Origin: RH-AL1 sp964247745 | GTDB taxonomy: Bacteria; Pseudomonadota; Alphaproteobacteria; Rhizobiales; Beijerinckiaceae | DNA length: 64,000 nucleotides | Assembly (NCBI GenBank): GCA_964247745.1 | Contig: CAXTVT010000007.1 | Location: 1 to 64,000 of the forward strand | Reading direction: 5' to 3' | In this document: piece after piece, positions 28,989 through 37,611 of the stretch | Numbering within the stretch: position 1 is the stretch's first letter | Layout of the letters: every line of letters starts with the position of its first letter | The notes under the pieces: model-generated | What the model was told of the DNA's origin: nothing | Databases searched by the model: none | What the model saw: only the letters and a program-made list of their open reading frames with translations | Program-made: the position numbers and the translations under genes

Positions 28989-30380
28989 GTGTGGGGTGAC
29001 CCGCGCCGACGCTCGATCGCCACGCGCCTGTTCATCTCGGCGAGCGTGCTCAGCGTCACCGTGCTTCTCGTGGCAGGGTTGATCCTGACCGCGGTCTACC
29101 GCACCTCGACGGAGGCCGGCTTCGACGAGCGGCTCGGAGTGTACCTTCGCGCGCTCGTCGCCGACCTCGCGGCCGACCGCCCGAACGACGACAAGGGGCC
29201 CGACATCGGCCAGCTTGCCGATCCGCAGTTCGAGCTCACGTTGTCGGGCTGGTACTGGCAGATCACGCGGCTGGACGGGTCAAAGCCGGAGATCAAAGCG
29301 TCGCGCTCGCTGTTCGCCGCGCGCCTGCCGCGGCTCGCCGACAGCGGCGTGCCATCCGGGATGGGCGGCTCGCGCCGCGGCTACGTGAAAGGTCCGGACG
29401 ACCGTGCCCTGCGCATGGTCGAGAGAGTGATCGATACCGGCGACCAGGGCATCTACCTGGTCCAGGTCGCCGCGACGACCGACGAGATCGAAGCGCAGAT
29501 GCACCGGTTCGAGGTCGAGCTCGCCGTGACCTTCGCGATCCTCGCCATCGTGCTTGCCGCGTCCTCGGCGCTCGCGCTGCGCTACGGGCTGATGCCGCTG
29601 CGACGTCTGCAGCTGGGCGTCGCCTCGATCCGACGTGGCGACAGCGAACGCATCGGGGGCGTCTATCCCGTCGACATCGCGCCGTTGGCGAGCGAGCTGA
29701 ACCTCATGATCGAGGCCAACCGCGACGTGGTGGAGCGTGCCCGCACCCAGGTCGGCAATCTGGCACACGCGCTCAAGACGCCGCTCAGCGTCATCATCAA
29801 CGAGGCGGCGGTGGAGCAGGGGGCGTTTTCCGACAAGGTCGCGGAACAGGCCGGCGTGATGCGCGACCAGGTCGCCTACTATCTGGAGCGGGCGCGCGCG
29901 GCGGTGGCGGCGCGCAAGATCGGCAGCGCCACGGACGTCACGCCGGTGGTCGAGGGTCTGGTGCGCACCTTCGCGAAGATCTACGGCTCGCGCGACATCG
30001 TCTTCAACCAGGGCGGAGCGCCCAACGTGCGTTTTCTGGGCGAGCGGCAGGATCTCGAGGAGATGATCGGCAACCTGGTCGACAATGCCGGCAAATGGGC
30101 GACCCGGGAGGTCTCGATCGGGGTCGGGCCGGAGTTTCGCGACGCCGCCTCGGAGCGACCGTTCTTCCGCATCATCATCGACGACGACGGCCCCGGCCTC
30201 CAGCCCGAGCAGCGCGCGGCGGCGATCAAGCGCGGTCATCGTCTCGACGAGACCAAACCCGGAAGTGGCTTGGGCCTATCCATCGTGGAAGAACTGGCCG
30301 GCCTGTACGGCGGTCTCTTTCGCCTCGACATCAGCCCCGCGAGGGGCCTCAGGGCGGAGCTGACGCTGCCCGCGATCTGA
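28989..30380 (+). CDS. feuQ: Sensor histidine kinase, FeuQ-like
   Basis: 463 residues from the GTG at 28989, preceded by GGAG ten bases upstream. An earlier ATG at 28902 would translate the REP remnant and is unlikely. Two transmembrane helices (about 17-37 and 180-200) flank a periplasmic sensor domain. A HAMP-like segment, the H-box AHALKTPLS with phospho-acceptor His260, and the ATPase boxes NLVDNAGKWA, DDDGPGL and GSGLGLSIVEEL follow. It is the partner of the upstream regulator. The ORF ends 16 bases from the convergent helicase stop. Confidence 0.92.
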   Translation: MWGDPRRRSIATRLFISASVLSVTVLLVAGLILTAVYRTSTEAGFDERLGVYLRALVADLAADRPNDDKGPDIGQLADPQFELTLSGWYWQITRLDGSKPEIKASRSLFAARLPRLADSGVPSGMGGSRRGYVKGPDDRALRMVERVIDTGDQGIYLVQVAATTDEIEAQMHRFEVELAVTFAILAIVLAASSALALRYGLMPLRRLQLGVASIRRGDSERIGGVYPVDIAPLASELNLMIEANRDVVERARTQVGNLAHALKTPLSVIINEAAVEQGAFSDKVAEQAGVMRDQVAYYLERARAAVAARKIGSATDVTPVVEGLVRTFAKIYGSRDIVFNQGGAPNVRFLGERQDLEEMIGNLVDNAGKWATREVSIGVGPEFRDAASERPFFRIIIDDDGPGLQPEQRAAAIKRGHRLDETKPGSGLGLSIVEELAGLYGGLFRLDISPARGLRAELTLPAI

Positions 30381-30396
30381 TCCTCAGGCGCGAAGA

Positions 30397-32043
30397 TCAG
30401 CTCTCGGCTTCTTCGCGCGCGGGCTTCACCTTGGTCGGACGCAGAAGGAACATCGGCACGTGATCGCCCATGCCGCGGACGGGCTGGTCGTCCCCGTCGC
30501 GCGGGGGCCGGGTCGGATGGGGGGCGCGTGTTCCGCCGCCCGGCACCCGGGGCGTCGCCGCCGCAGCGCGGGGCTCGTCGCGCCGGCCGCGGCGGGAACG
30601 CTCGGAGTCGCGCGAGCGAGGCTCCGGCTCGACACGAGCCTGACGCGGCGCCTCCGCCTGAATGGGGGCCTCGCGATGCCCATCATCGGCCCGGGCGTCT
30701 TCCGGACGACCCTCGGGCCGCGGCGACGCACGGCGCGAGCGGCGCTCGCTCGAAGGAACGGCGGCGTCGCGCTCCTCGTGCCGCGCGCTGCCTCGGGCCC
30801 CGCGCCCACTTCCACCTCGCCCGCCGGAGCGCGCATCGCGGCCGGAGCCGCGCTCCTCGCGACCGCGGGACGGGCGGCGATCGTCTTCAGACAGGCCCTC
30901 GTCCGCGGGCAGACCGTCGAGGCTGATGCCGCCGTGCCAATCAACCTTGCGGACGATCACCTTCTCGATCTCCGCGAGGTACTTCTCGTCCCCCCGCGTG
31001 ATGATCGAGAGCGCGACGCCGGACTTGCCGGCGCGACCCGTCCGCCCGATGCGGTGGACGTAATCCTCCGCGTGGGTCGGCAGGTCGAAGTTGAAGACGT
31101 GACTGACGTCGGGAATGTCGAGCCCGCGCGCGGCGACGTCGGAGCAGACGATGAGGGCGACGGCGCCGGTCTTGAACGCATCGAGCGAGAGCATGCGCGC
31201 CCGCTGGTCCATGTCGCCGTGCAGGGCGCCGACGGAAAAGCCATGCTTCTGCAGGCTCTTGTGCAGCAGCGCGACGTCGCGCTTGCGATTGCAGAAGATG
31301 ATCGCGTTCTTGAAGGCATCGGCTTCGCGGATCAGCCGGCGCAGGGTCTCGCGCTTGGCGGGGCCGCCGTGCGAGGCGACCAGGTTCTGGGTGATCGTCG
31401 AAGCGGTCGTGGCGGCGCGCGCGACCTCGATGCGCACCGGATTGGTCAGGAACTGCTCGGTGAGCCGGGTGATCTCCGGCGGCATGGTCGCCGAGAAGAA
31501 CAGCGTCTGGCGGGTGAACGGCACCAGCTTGCAGATACGCTCGATGTCGGGAATGAAGCCCATGTCGAGCATGCGATCCGCCTCGTCGATGACGAGGATG
31601 TCGATGCCGGTCAACAGCAGCTTGCCGCGCTCGGAGAAGTCGAGCAACCGGCCCGGCGTCGCGATCAGCACGTCGGCGCCACGAGTGATCTTGGTTTCCT
31701 GATCGGCGAAGGAGACGCCGCCGATGAGCAGCGCGACGTTGAGCTTGTGGTTGGCGCCGTACTTGACGAAGCTCTCCTCGACCTGGGCGGCGAGTTCGCG
31801 CGTCGGCTCGAGGATCAGCGTGCGCGGCATCCGCGCCCTGGCGCGACCGCTTTCGAGGCGCGAGAGCATGGGTAGGACGAAGGCGGCGGTCTTGCCGGTC
31901 CCGGTCTGGGCGATGCCGAGAATGTCGCGGCCGAGCAGCGCCGGCGGGATCGCCTGCGCCTGGATGGGGGTCGGCGTCGTGTAGCCTGACGCTTCGACCG
32001 CCTGGAGGACCTTGTCGCTAAGGCCGAGTTCTTGAAATGACAT
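30397..32043 (-). CDS. DEAD-box ATP-dependent RNA helicase, RhlE-like
   Basis: 548 residues from the ATG at 32043. Q motif (FQELGLSD), motif I AQTGTGKT, motif Ia PTRELA, motif II VIDEADRMLD (DEAD), motif III SAT, and motif VI HRIGRTGRAG are all present. The C-terminal tail (about 385-548) is a low-complexity Arg/Gly/Ser/Glu region, as in RhlE proteins, and likely binds RNA. The role is RNA remodelling in ribosome biogenesis or decay. It is preceded by 223 bases of non-coding sequence that hold its promoter. Confidence 0.93.
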   Translation of the reverse strand: MSFQELGLSDKVLQAVEASGYTTPTPIQAQAIPPALLGRDILGIAQTGTGKTAAFVLPMLSRLESGRARARMPRTLILEPTRELAAQVEESFVKYGANHKLNVALLIGGVSFADQETKITRGADVLIATPGRLLDFSERGKLLLTGIDILVIDEADRMLDMGFIPDIERICKLVPFTRQTLFFSATMPPEITRLTEQFLTNPVRIEVARAATTASTITQNLVASHGGPAKRETLRRLIREADAFKNAIIFCNRKRDVALLHKSLQKHGFSVGALHGDMDQRARMLSLDAFKTGAVALIVCSDVAARGLDIPDVSHVFNFDLPTHAEDYVHRIGRTGRAGKSGVALSIITRGDEKYLAEIEKVIVRKVDWHGGISLDGLPADEGLSEDDRRPSRGREERGSGRDARSGGRGGSGRGARGSARHEERDAAVPSSERRSRRASPRPEGRPEDARADDGHREAPIQAEAPRQARVEPEPRSRDSERSRRGRRDEPRAAAATPRVPGGGTRAPHPTRPPRDGDDQPVRGMGDHVPMFLLRPTKVKPAREEAES

Positions 32044-32234
32044 CGATGTCCTGGATGGGGCGTTCGCGCCGGCCATCAGGCTCGCCCAACTGCGGCCATC
32101 CGGCAGCATCGTGGGTCGCGAACGGGTTGCCTATGGAGTCTAGGCTGGAAGCAGGGGCGAGCGGAAACGCGATCGCCATGCTTCTGCGCATGTCGTTCAA
32201 AACGCGTGCGAATGCAAGAGCCAAGGCCGGAGGA

Positions 32235-32264
32235 GCACCATCGATGGTGCGGCAAGACGCCGCA
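32235..32264 (-). terminator. Tandem palindromes downstream of opgH
   Basis: TGCGGC (32248-32253) and GCCGCA (32259-32264) form a six-bp stem directly after the opgH stop, followed by the 16-base perfect palindrome GCACCATCGATGGTGC (32235-32250). There is no T-run. They may form a terminator or 3' hairpin for the opgGH transcript. Confidence 0.4.
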
Positions 32265-32266
32265 TT

Positions 32267-34480
32267 TCAGGCGGTAGCTCGTTTCCGCTCGGCCAAAGAG
32301 GCGGCGGGGTCCGCGCCACGTCGCGGCAAAGCCATGACACGTTGCAGCAGCGTGCGGTCGTTGAGCAGGGCCATGCGCTCCTTCGGCTTCAGCCAATCGA
32401 GCGCGTCGTCGAGGCTGTGCGAATCGTCGAGCTTGGCCTCGGCCAACGCCCAGTCCGTCGAGATCTCGCCGCGGCGGCGGGGTGGCTCGTGCGCGGCGAA
32501 GGTCTCGTGCGCCGCCTGGAGATGACGATCGTCGTAGAGCAGGCGCAAGGCGTTCTCCGGCTCGTCCGGCGCCCCGCCCATCTCGGCGAGAATGGCGGCA
32601 GCGCGCATCACCACGGCCGGTTTCGTGCGCTCCTCCGGGGTGGTCAGCAGGCCGATGCGGCGCAGGGCGAGGCCGACGGAGAGGAGGCCCGTGCCCCAGG
32701 AGAGGAAGATCGCCAGGACCAGGCCGATGATCGTCGGCGACATCCAGGCGACGAGCGAGGGCGAGATCAGCAGGCCGGAGACCAGCGTGAGGACGCCGAA
32801 CAGCACGTGCGAGCGATGGCGACGCACGATCGCCATGAACGGTATCGAGCCGTCGTCGCGGCGCTGAGGGTTCCAACCAGTGTCGAAGCCGAAGACGAAA
32901 TGCCAGACGTGGCCGGTCTGGATCAGCATCATCACCGGCGCAAGCAGCGCCGACATCAGCACCTCGAAGATGGCGGAGATCGTCAACCGGACGACGCCGC
33001 CGCTGCCCCGCCGCGTCGGACCTTGTAGGCACGAGAGCAGCCAGCCGAAGAACTTCGGCATCAGCAGGATCACCATGGTGAAGCCGAACAAAGCCAGCGA
33101 GCGCTCGGCGTCGAATCGCGGGAACGCCGGCACCAGCGTGAACTCGTTGGAGAAATACTCCGGCTTGACGTAGCTCGCCTGCAGGACGAGCACCATGCCG
33201 ACCACGAGCTGGAGCATCCAAAGCGGCGACGCGAGATAGGCGAAGATGCCGGTGGCGAAATGCTGCCGCGAGGCCGGGTGCAGGCCGCGCGCGGTGAGGA
33301 TGCGGGAGTGCTGCAGATTGCCCTGGCACCAGCGCCGGTCGCGCGCCGCGAGGTCGATCAGCGAGGGCGGGCTCTCCTCGTAGGAGCCGTCGAGCACCGG
33401 GAGCATGTAGACGGCATAGCCGGCGCGCCGGATGAAGGCGGCCTCGACGAAGTCGTGGCTCATCACGTGACCGCCCAGCGGGGGCTTGCCCTTGAGGTGG
33501 GGCAATCCGCAATGGTCGGCGAAGGCCTGGGTGCGGATGATCGCGTTGTGGCCCCAGTAATTGCCGTCCCGGCCCATCCAGCAGGCGAGGCCCGCGGCGA
33601 TCACCGGGCCGTAGATGCGGGCGGCGAACTGCTGCACGCGGGCAAACAGCGTGTTGCGGTTGATGATGAGCGGCAGCGTCTGGATGATGCCGGCATCGGG
33701 GTCGGCCTCCATCGCCGCGGCGAGATTGACGATGGCGTGGCCGAGCATCAGGCTGTCGGCGTCGAGCACCAGCATGTGATCGTAGCGGCCGCCCCACCGC
33801 GTCACGAAATCGGCGATGTTGCCGGCCTTGCGGGCGCGGTTGTCGCGACGATGGCGATACCAGAGCGCGATCTCCGGCGCGACGCGCTCCCGCATCAGCA
33901 GGAAGTTCTGCTCCTCGCCGACGAACACGTCTGGGTTCGTCGTGTCCGACAGGAACAGCCATTCGAACGAGCGCCCGAGACCGGTGGCCTCGACCTCCTC
34001 GATCATTGCCTGCAGGGCGGCGAAGACGCGCTCGGGGGTCTCGTTGTAGATCGGCATCACGACGGCGGTGCGGGTCGTCAAAGCGGCGGGGATGCCCGGA
34101 CGCTTGGGCGCGAAGGCGAGCATCCACACGAAGCCGACGATCGCGCTCGTGAAGGCCAGCGCGATCCAGGAGAAGTTGGCGATGAAGAGCACCAGCAGCG
34201 CCCATTCCAGCGTGGTGGTGCCCCCCAGCGAGACCACCTTGTACATCTGGTCGGCGCCGTAAAGCGTCGTCGCGAGAGCGCCGCCGAAGATCAGCAGCCG
34301 GGCCAGCCAGGTGCCGCTTTGAAAAGCGCGTCGGATCGGGCGATGCGCCTTGTCGTAGCGCCGCAATCCCTGCTCGGGCATCGCGAGCGGCGACGCCTCG
34401 GGCATCGCCGGGCGCGTGCAGGGCTGCGACACGGCACGTCGCATGGTCTGGGGCCGCGCTCCGAGGTCGGTCGTCGTCAT
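32267..34480 (-). CDS. opgH: Glucans biosynthesis glucosyltransferase OpgH (MdoH)
   Basis: 737 residues. The ATG at 34480 overlaps the opgG stop as ATGA. This inner-membrane GT2 glycosyltransferase builds the linear beta-glucan backbone of osmoregulated periplasmic glucans. Two N-terminal transmembrane helices precede the catalytic domain, with VVMPIYNE, LDADSLM (DxD) and the conserved ARDRRWCQGNLQH (QxxRW-type). A C-terminal bundle of helices follows. With FeuPQ, which in rhizobia regulates glucan export, nearby, an envelope-osmotic module is suggested. Confidence 0.95.
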   Translation of the reverse strand: MTTTDLGARPQTMRRAVSQPCTRPAMPEASPLAMPEQGLRRYDKAHRPIRRAFQSGTWLARLLIFGGALATTLYGADQMYKVVSLGGTTTLEWALLVLFIANFSWIALAFTSAIVGFVWMLAFAPKRPGIPAALTTRTAVVMPIYNETPERVFAALQAMIEEVEATGLGRSFEWLFLSDTTNPDVFVGEEQNFLLMRERVAPEIALWYRHRRDNRARKAGNIADFVTRWGGRYDHMLVLDADSLMLGHAIVNLAAAMEADPDAGIIQTLPLIINRNTLFARVQQFAARIYGPVIAAGLACWMGRDGNYWGHNAIIRTQAFADHCGLPHLKGKPPLGGHVMSHDFVEAAFIRRAGYAVYMLPVLDGSYEESPPSLIDLAARDRRWCQGNLQHSRILTARGLHPASRQHFATGIFAYLASPLWMLQLVVGMVLVLQASYVKPEYFSNEFTLVPAFPRFDAERSLALFGFTMVILLMPKFFGWLLSCLQGPTRRGSGGVVRLTISAIFEVLMSALLAPVMMLIQTGHVWHFVFGFDTGWNPQRRDDGSIPFMAIVRRHRSHVLFGVLTLVSGLLISPSLVAWMSPTIIGLVLAIFLSWGTGLLSVGLALRRIGLLTTPEERTKPAVVMRAAAILAEMGGAPDEPENALRLLYDDRHLQAAHETFAAHEPPRRRGEISTDWALAEAKLDDSHSLDDALDWLKPKERMALLNDRTLLQRVMALPRRGADPAASLAERKRATA

Positions 34481-36102
34481 GTCGGCGTCCAACGGTAAAG
34501 CCAGGTTTCGCTGATCCGTTTGCCGCCTGCCTCGAGCACCAGCCGCAGCTCCGAGGACGGCGCCCCTTGCGGGTCGAGCTCGAACAGCACGCGGAAGGCC
34601 TTGCGCTCGGGAACGGCGAAGGTCCGCATGAAAGTGATCGAGCCGGCACTCGCGGTCAACGTCGGTGTCAGGCCTTTCGTGCGTTCGGCGTCGGCGAGGA
34701 TGTCGCCTTCGAACTCGACGAAGTAGCGGCGGTGCTTGCCCGCGGCGCCCGAATGCGACCGCGTGCTCAGCGCCATGTCCGGCCGCTCGGGCGAGTCCCA
34801 GCACCAGAACTGGCGATAGGCGAAGCTCGCCTCGGAACCGGCCTTCAAGGGCGCCTTCGGCCGCCAGAAGCACAGGATATTGTCGTTGGCGTCGGACTGC
34901 GAGGGAATTTCGATGAGCTGCACGCCGCCTTCGCCCCAATCGCCGAGCGGCTCGATCCAGAGGGACGGGCGCCGCTCCCAATGGTTGTCCTCGTCGAGAT
35001 AGTTCTGGAAGTCGCGGTCGCGCACGAGGCAGCCGAAGCCGCGCGGCTTGTTGTCGATGAAGGTCGAGGTCTGCAACTCGTCGCGGTTGCTGACCGGGCG
35101 CCAGACCCATTCGCCGGCGCCGGTCAGCATCTGCACCCCGCTGACCTCGGCGACGTTGGGGCGATAGTCGTTGAACTTGCCGTGGTCGATGAAGCCGAGG
35201 AGGTGCGTCGCGCTCATCGACGCGAGGCCGTAATTGTCGAGATCGCGGCGCGGGAACAGCGTGCATTCCGTGTCCATGATCGTCGCCTCGCCCGGGCGGA
35301 TCGTGAAGCGGAAGGCGCCGGTGACGCTTTCGGAGTCGAGCACGGCGTGGACCACCAGCAGGTCGGCGACGACGCTCGGCTTCTCGATCCACATCTCGCG
35401 GAAGTAGGGAGTTTCCTCGCCGCGCGGATCGAGCACCTTTATGGCGAGCGCGCGCGCCATGAGTCCGTCGACCTGGCCCTCGGCCAAACCCTGGAAGAAG
35501 TTGGTGCCGCCGAATGATGCGATCTCGGCCCAGCCCTTGGTGCCCTGAGGCGACAGCACCTTGAAGCCGGAGAAACCGATGTCGCCGATCTTGGGAGAAG
35601 GCGTCAGCGTCCCGAGATCGAAGAGGCGGGTGTCGTACACGAGACGGTGCGCCTTGCCGCCCGCGACCAGATTGAGGACGATCGGGTTGCTGGACTGGAA
35701 GCCGCGATGGCGTGGCTCGATGACGAAACCGATCGTCTCGTCGGCCCAGATCCGAGCCTCGGGCTTCAGCTTGATCGCGGAATAGAGCTCGTTGCCGAGG
35801 TTGCGGAACGGATCGGGAAGGTCGCTGGAGATCGGCTTGAACGGTTGTCGGGCGAGCTGGCGCGCGTCATCCGCCGGCGTCGAGGGCGTGAAATCCGTCG
35901 GCGGCGCGAGGATCACGCCAGGTCCGGCGATGCGGGGCGGAGCCGGGGCGGCCGTCGGCGCGGCGGGCTCGGGCGCCGCCGGAGCCGGATCGGCGCGGAC
36001 GGCGGAGGATAGCAGAGCGGAGGCGGCGACCCCGCCGAGCGTCAGGGAGAGAACGTCGCGACGCTTGTACCTCAACGCGGCAGCCACCTGTCCAGCGGGC
36101 AT
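34477..36102 (-). CDS. opgG: Periplasmic glucan biosynthesis protein OpgG/OpgD family
   Basis: 541 residues from the ATG at 36102. The start carries a twin-arginine-like signal (YKRRDVLSLTLGG), which suggests Tat export as in OpgD; a Pro/Ala-rich linker follows. The mature two-domain beta-sandwich has the family segments RHRGFQSSNP, FGGTNFFQGLAEGQ, EMWIEKPS and CFWRPKAPLKAG. It acts on nascent glucan in the periplasm. Whether it is orthologous to OpgG or OpgD is not settled; the Tat signal favours OpgD, the gene pairing OpgG. Confidence 0.92.
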   Translation of the reverse strand: MPAGQVAAALRYKRRDVLSLTLGGVAASALLSSAVRADPAPAAPEPAAPTAAPAPPRIAGPGVILAPPTDFTPSTPADDARQLARQPFKPISSDLPDPFRNLGNELYSAIKLKPEARIWADETIGFVIEPRHRGFQSSNPIVLNLVAGGKAHRLVYDTRLFDLGTLTPSPKIGDIGFSGFKVLSPQGTKGWAEIASFGGTNFFQGLAEGQVDGLMARALAIKVLDPRGEETPYFREMWIEKPSVVADLLVVHAVLDSESVTGAFRFTIRPGEATIMDTECTLFPRRDLDNYGLASMSATHLLGFIDHGKFNDYRPNVAEVSGVQMLTGAGEWVWRPVSNRDELQTSTFIDNKPRGFGCLVRDRDFQNYLDEDNHWERRPSLWIEPLGDWGEGGVQLIEIPSQSDANDNILCFWRPKAPLKAGSEASFAYRQFWCWDSPERPDMALSTRSHSGAAGKHRRYFVEFEGDILADAERTKGLTPTLTASAGSITFMRTFAVPERKAFRVLFELDPQGAPSSELRLVLEAGGKRISETWLYRWTPT

Positions 36103-36224
36103 CGGATGTGTTTCGCCATAGCACACGGGAGATGACACTCAAGCTTGCCGCAGACCCAGACGATCTTTTGCCTTGCGTCGTCCCCGGCTTCCTCGGCAAG
36201 GAAGGCGCCGCGAAGGGGCATTGG

Positions 36225-37601
36225 ATGACGGCCGGACCGGGTGCGAAGATCGAGGGCTGCCTCGCCGTGGTACTTGCCGCGGGCGAGGGTACGCGCATGG
36301 TGTCTGCGCGGCCCAAGGTCCTGCACGAGATCGCCGGTCGCTCGATGCTCGCCCATAGCCTCGCCGCCATCGAGGCCTCGGGCATCGGTCGGGTCGCGCT
36401 GGTGGTCGGCCCCGGTCGCGACGACGTCGCCGCCGTGGCGCCGTCCGCGCGCGCTTTCACGCAGATCGAACGGCGCGGCACGGCCCATGCCGTGCTGGCG
36501 GCGGCCGAGGCGATCGCCGAGCGCCCCGACGACGTGCTCGTCGCCTTCGCCGACACCCCGCTGGTGCGCCCGGAGACGTTCGCGCTGATGCACGCGCGGC
36601 TGCGCGAGACCGGCGCCGCCGTCGTGGTGCTCGGCTTCGAGGCGCGCAACCCGGCGGGATACGGGCGTCTGCTGGTGGCCGGCGGCACGCTGATGGCGAT
36701 CCGCGAGGAGAAGGACGCCTCCGCCGCCGAGCGCGCCGTGACCCTCTGCAACGGCGGCCTGATGGCGCTCTCCGGCGAGTACGCGCTCGCTCTGCTGCGC
36801 GAGGTGAAGCCGCAGAACGCGCAGAACGAATTCTACCTGACCGACGTCGTGGCCCTGGCCCACGCCCGCGGCCTGCCCACGGCCTTCGTCACCGTCGACG
36901 AAGCCGAGATCATGGGGGTGAACGACCGCGTGCAGCTCGCCCGCGCCGAGGCCGGCATCCAGGCGAGGCTGCGCGAGGCCGTCATGCGTGCGGGCGCGAC
37001 GCTGCTCGACCCCGGCAGCGTGACGCTCTCCTACGACACGGTGCTCGGCCGCGATGTCGTCGTCGAGCCGCACGTCATGTTCGCGCCGGGCGTCACCGTC
37101 GCCGACGGCGCTCGCATCCGGGCCTTCTCGCATCTCGAGGGCGTTCGCGTCGGCACGCGCGCGATCATCGGGCCGTTCGCCCGCCTGCGTCCAGGCAGTG
37201 TGCTCGGCGAGGACGTGCACGTCGGCAATTTCGTCGAGGTGAAGGCGTCGACGCTCGAGGCCGGGGTCAAGGCCAATCATCTCTCCTACATCGGCGACGC
37301 CAGCATCGGCGCGCGCAGCAACGTCGGTGCCGGCACCATCACGTGTAACTACGACGGCTACCTCAAGTCGCGCACGACGATCGGCGCCGATGTCTTCGTC
37401 GGCAGCCATTCCTCCCTGATCGCCCCGGTGACCATCGGCGAGGGCGCCTACATCGGCACGGGTTCGGTGGTGACGGACGACGTCTCCGCGCATGCGCTCG
37501 TGCTCGCCCGCGCCCGCCAGGTCGAGAAGCCGGGCTGGGCCAAGTCCTTCCGCGCGGGGCGATCCAACGCCAAGATCGCCTCCCGCACGACGAAATCCTG
37601 A
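36225..37601 (+). CDS. glmU: Bifunctional GlmU (glucosamine-1-P acetyltransferase / UDP-GlcNAc pyrophosphorylase)
   Basis: 458 residues from the ATG at 36225, after a GAAGGGG ribosome-binding site; the in-frame ATG at 36108 would add 39 residues absent from the family. The N-terminal uridylyltransferase domain carries LAAGEGTRM, GTAHAVLAA and NGGLMAL-type motifs. A left-handed beta-helix from about residue 240 has the acetyltransferase active site near GAGTITCNYDG. It makes UDP-GlcNAc for peptidoglycan and LPS. glmS starts 10 bases downstream. Confidence 0.97.
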   Translation: MTAGPGAKIEGCLAVVLAAGEGTRMVSARPKVLHEIAGRSMLAHSLAAIEASGIGRVALVVGPGRDDVAAVAPSARAFTQIERRGTAHAVLAAAEAIAERPDDVLVAFADTPLVRPETFALMHARLRETGAAVVVLGFEARNPAGYGRLLVAGGTLMAIREEKDASAAERAVTLCNGGLMALSGEYALALLREVKPQNAQNEFYLTDVVALAHARGLPTAFVTVDEAEIMGVNDRVQLARAEAGIQARLREAVMRAGATLLDPGSVTLSYDTVLGRDVVVEPHVMFAPGVTVADGARIRAFSHLEGVRVGTRAIIGPFARLRPGSVLGEDVHVGNFVEVKASTLEAGVKANHLSYIGDASIGARSNVGAGTITCNYDGYLKSRTTIGADVFVGSHSSLIAPVTIGEGAYIGTGSVVTDDVSAHALVLARARQVEKPGWAKSFRAGRSNAKIASRTTKS

Positions 37602-37611
37602 AAGGCTTCCC

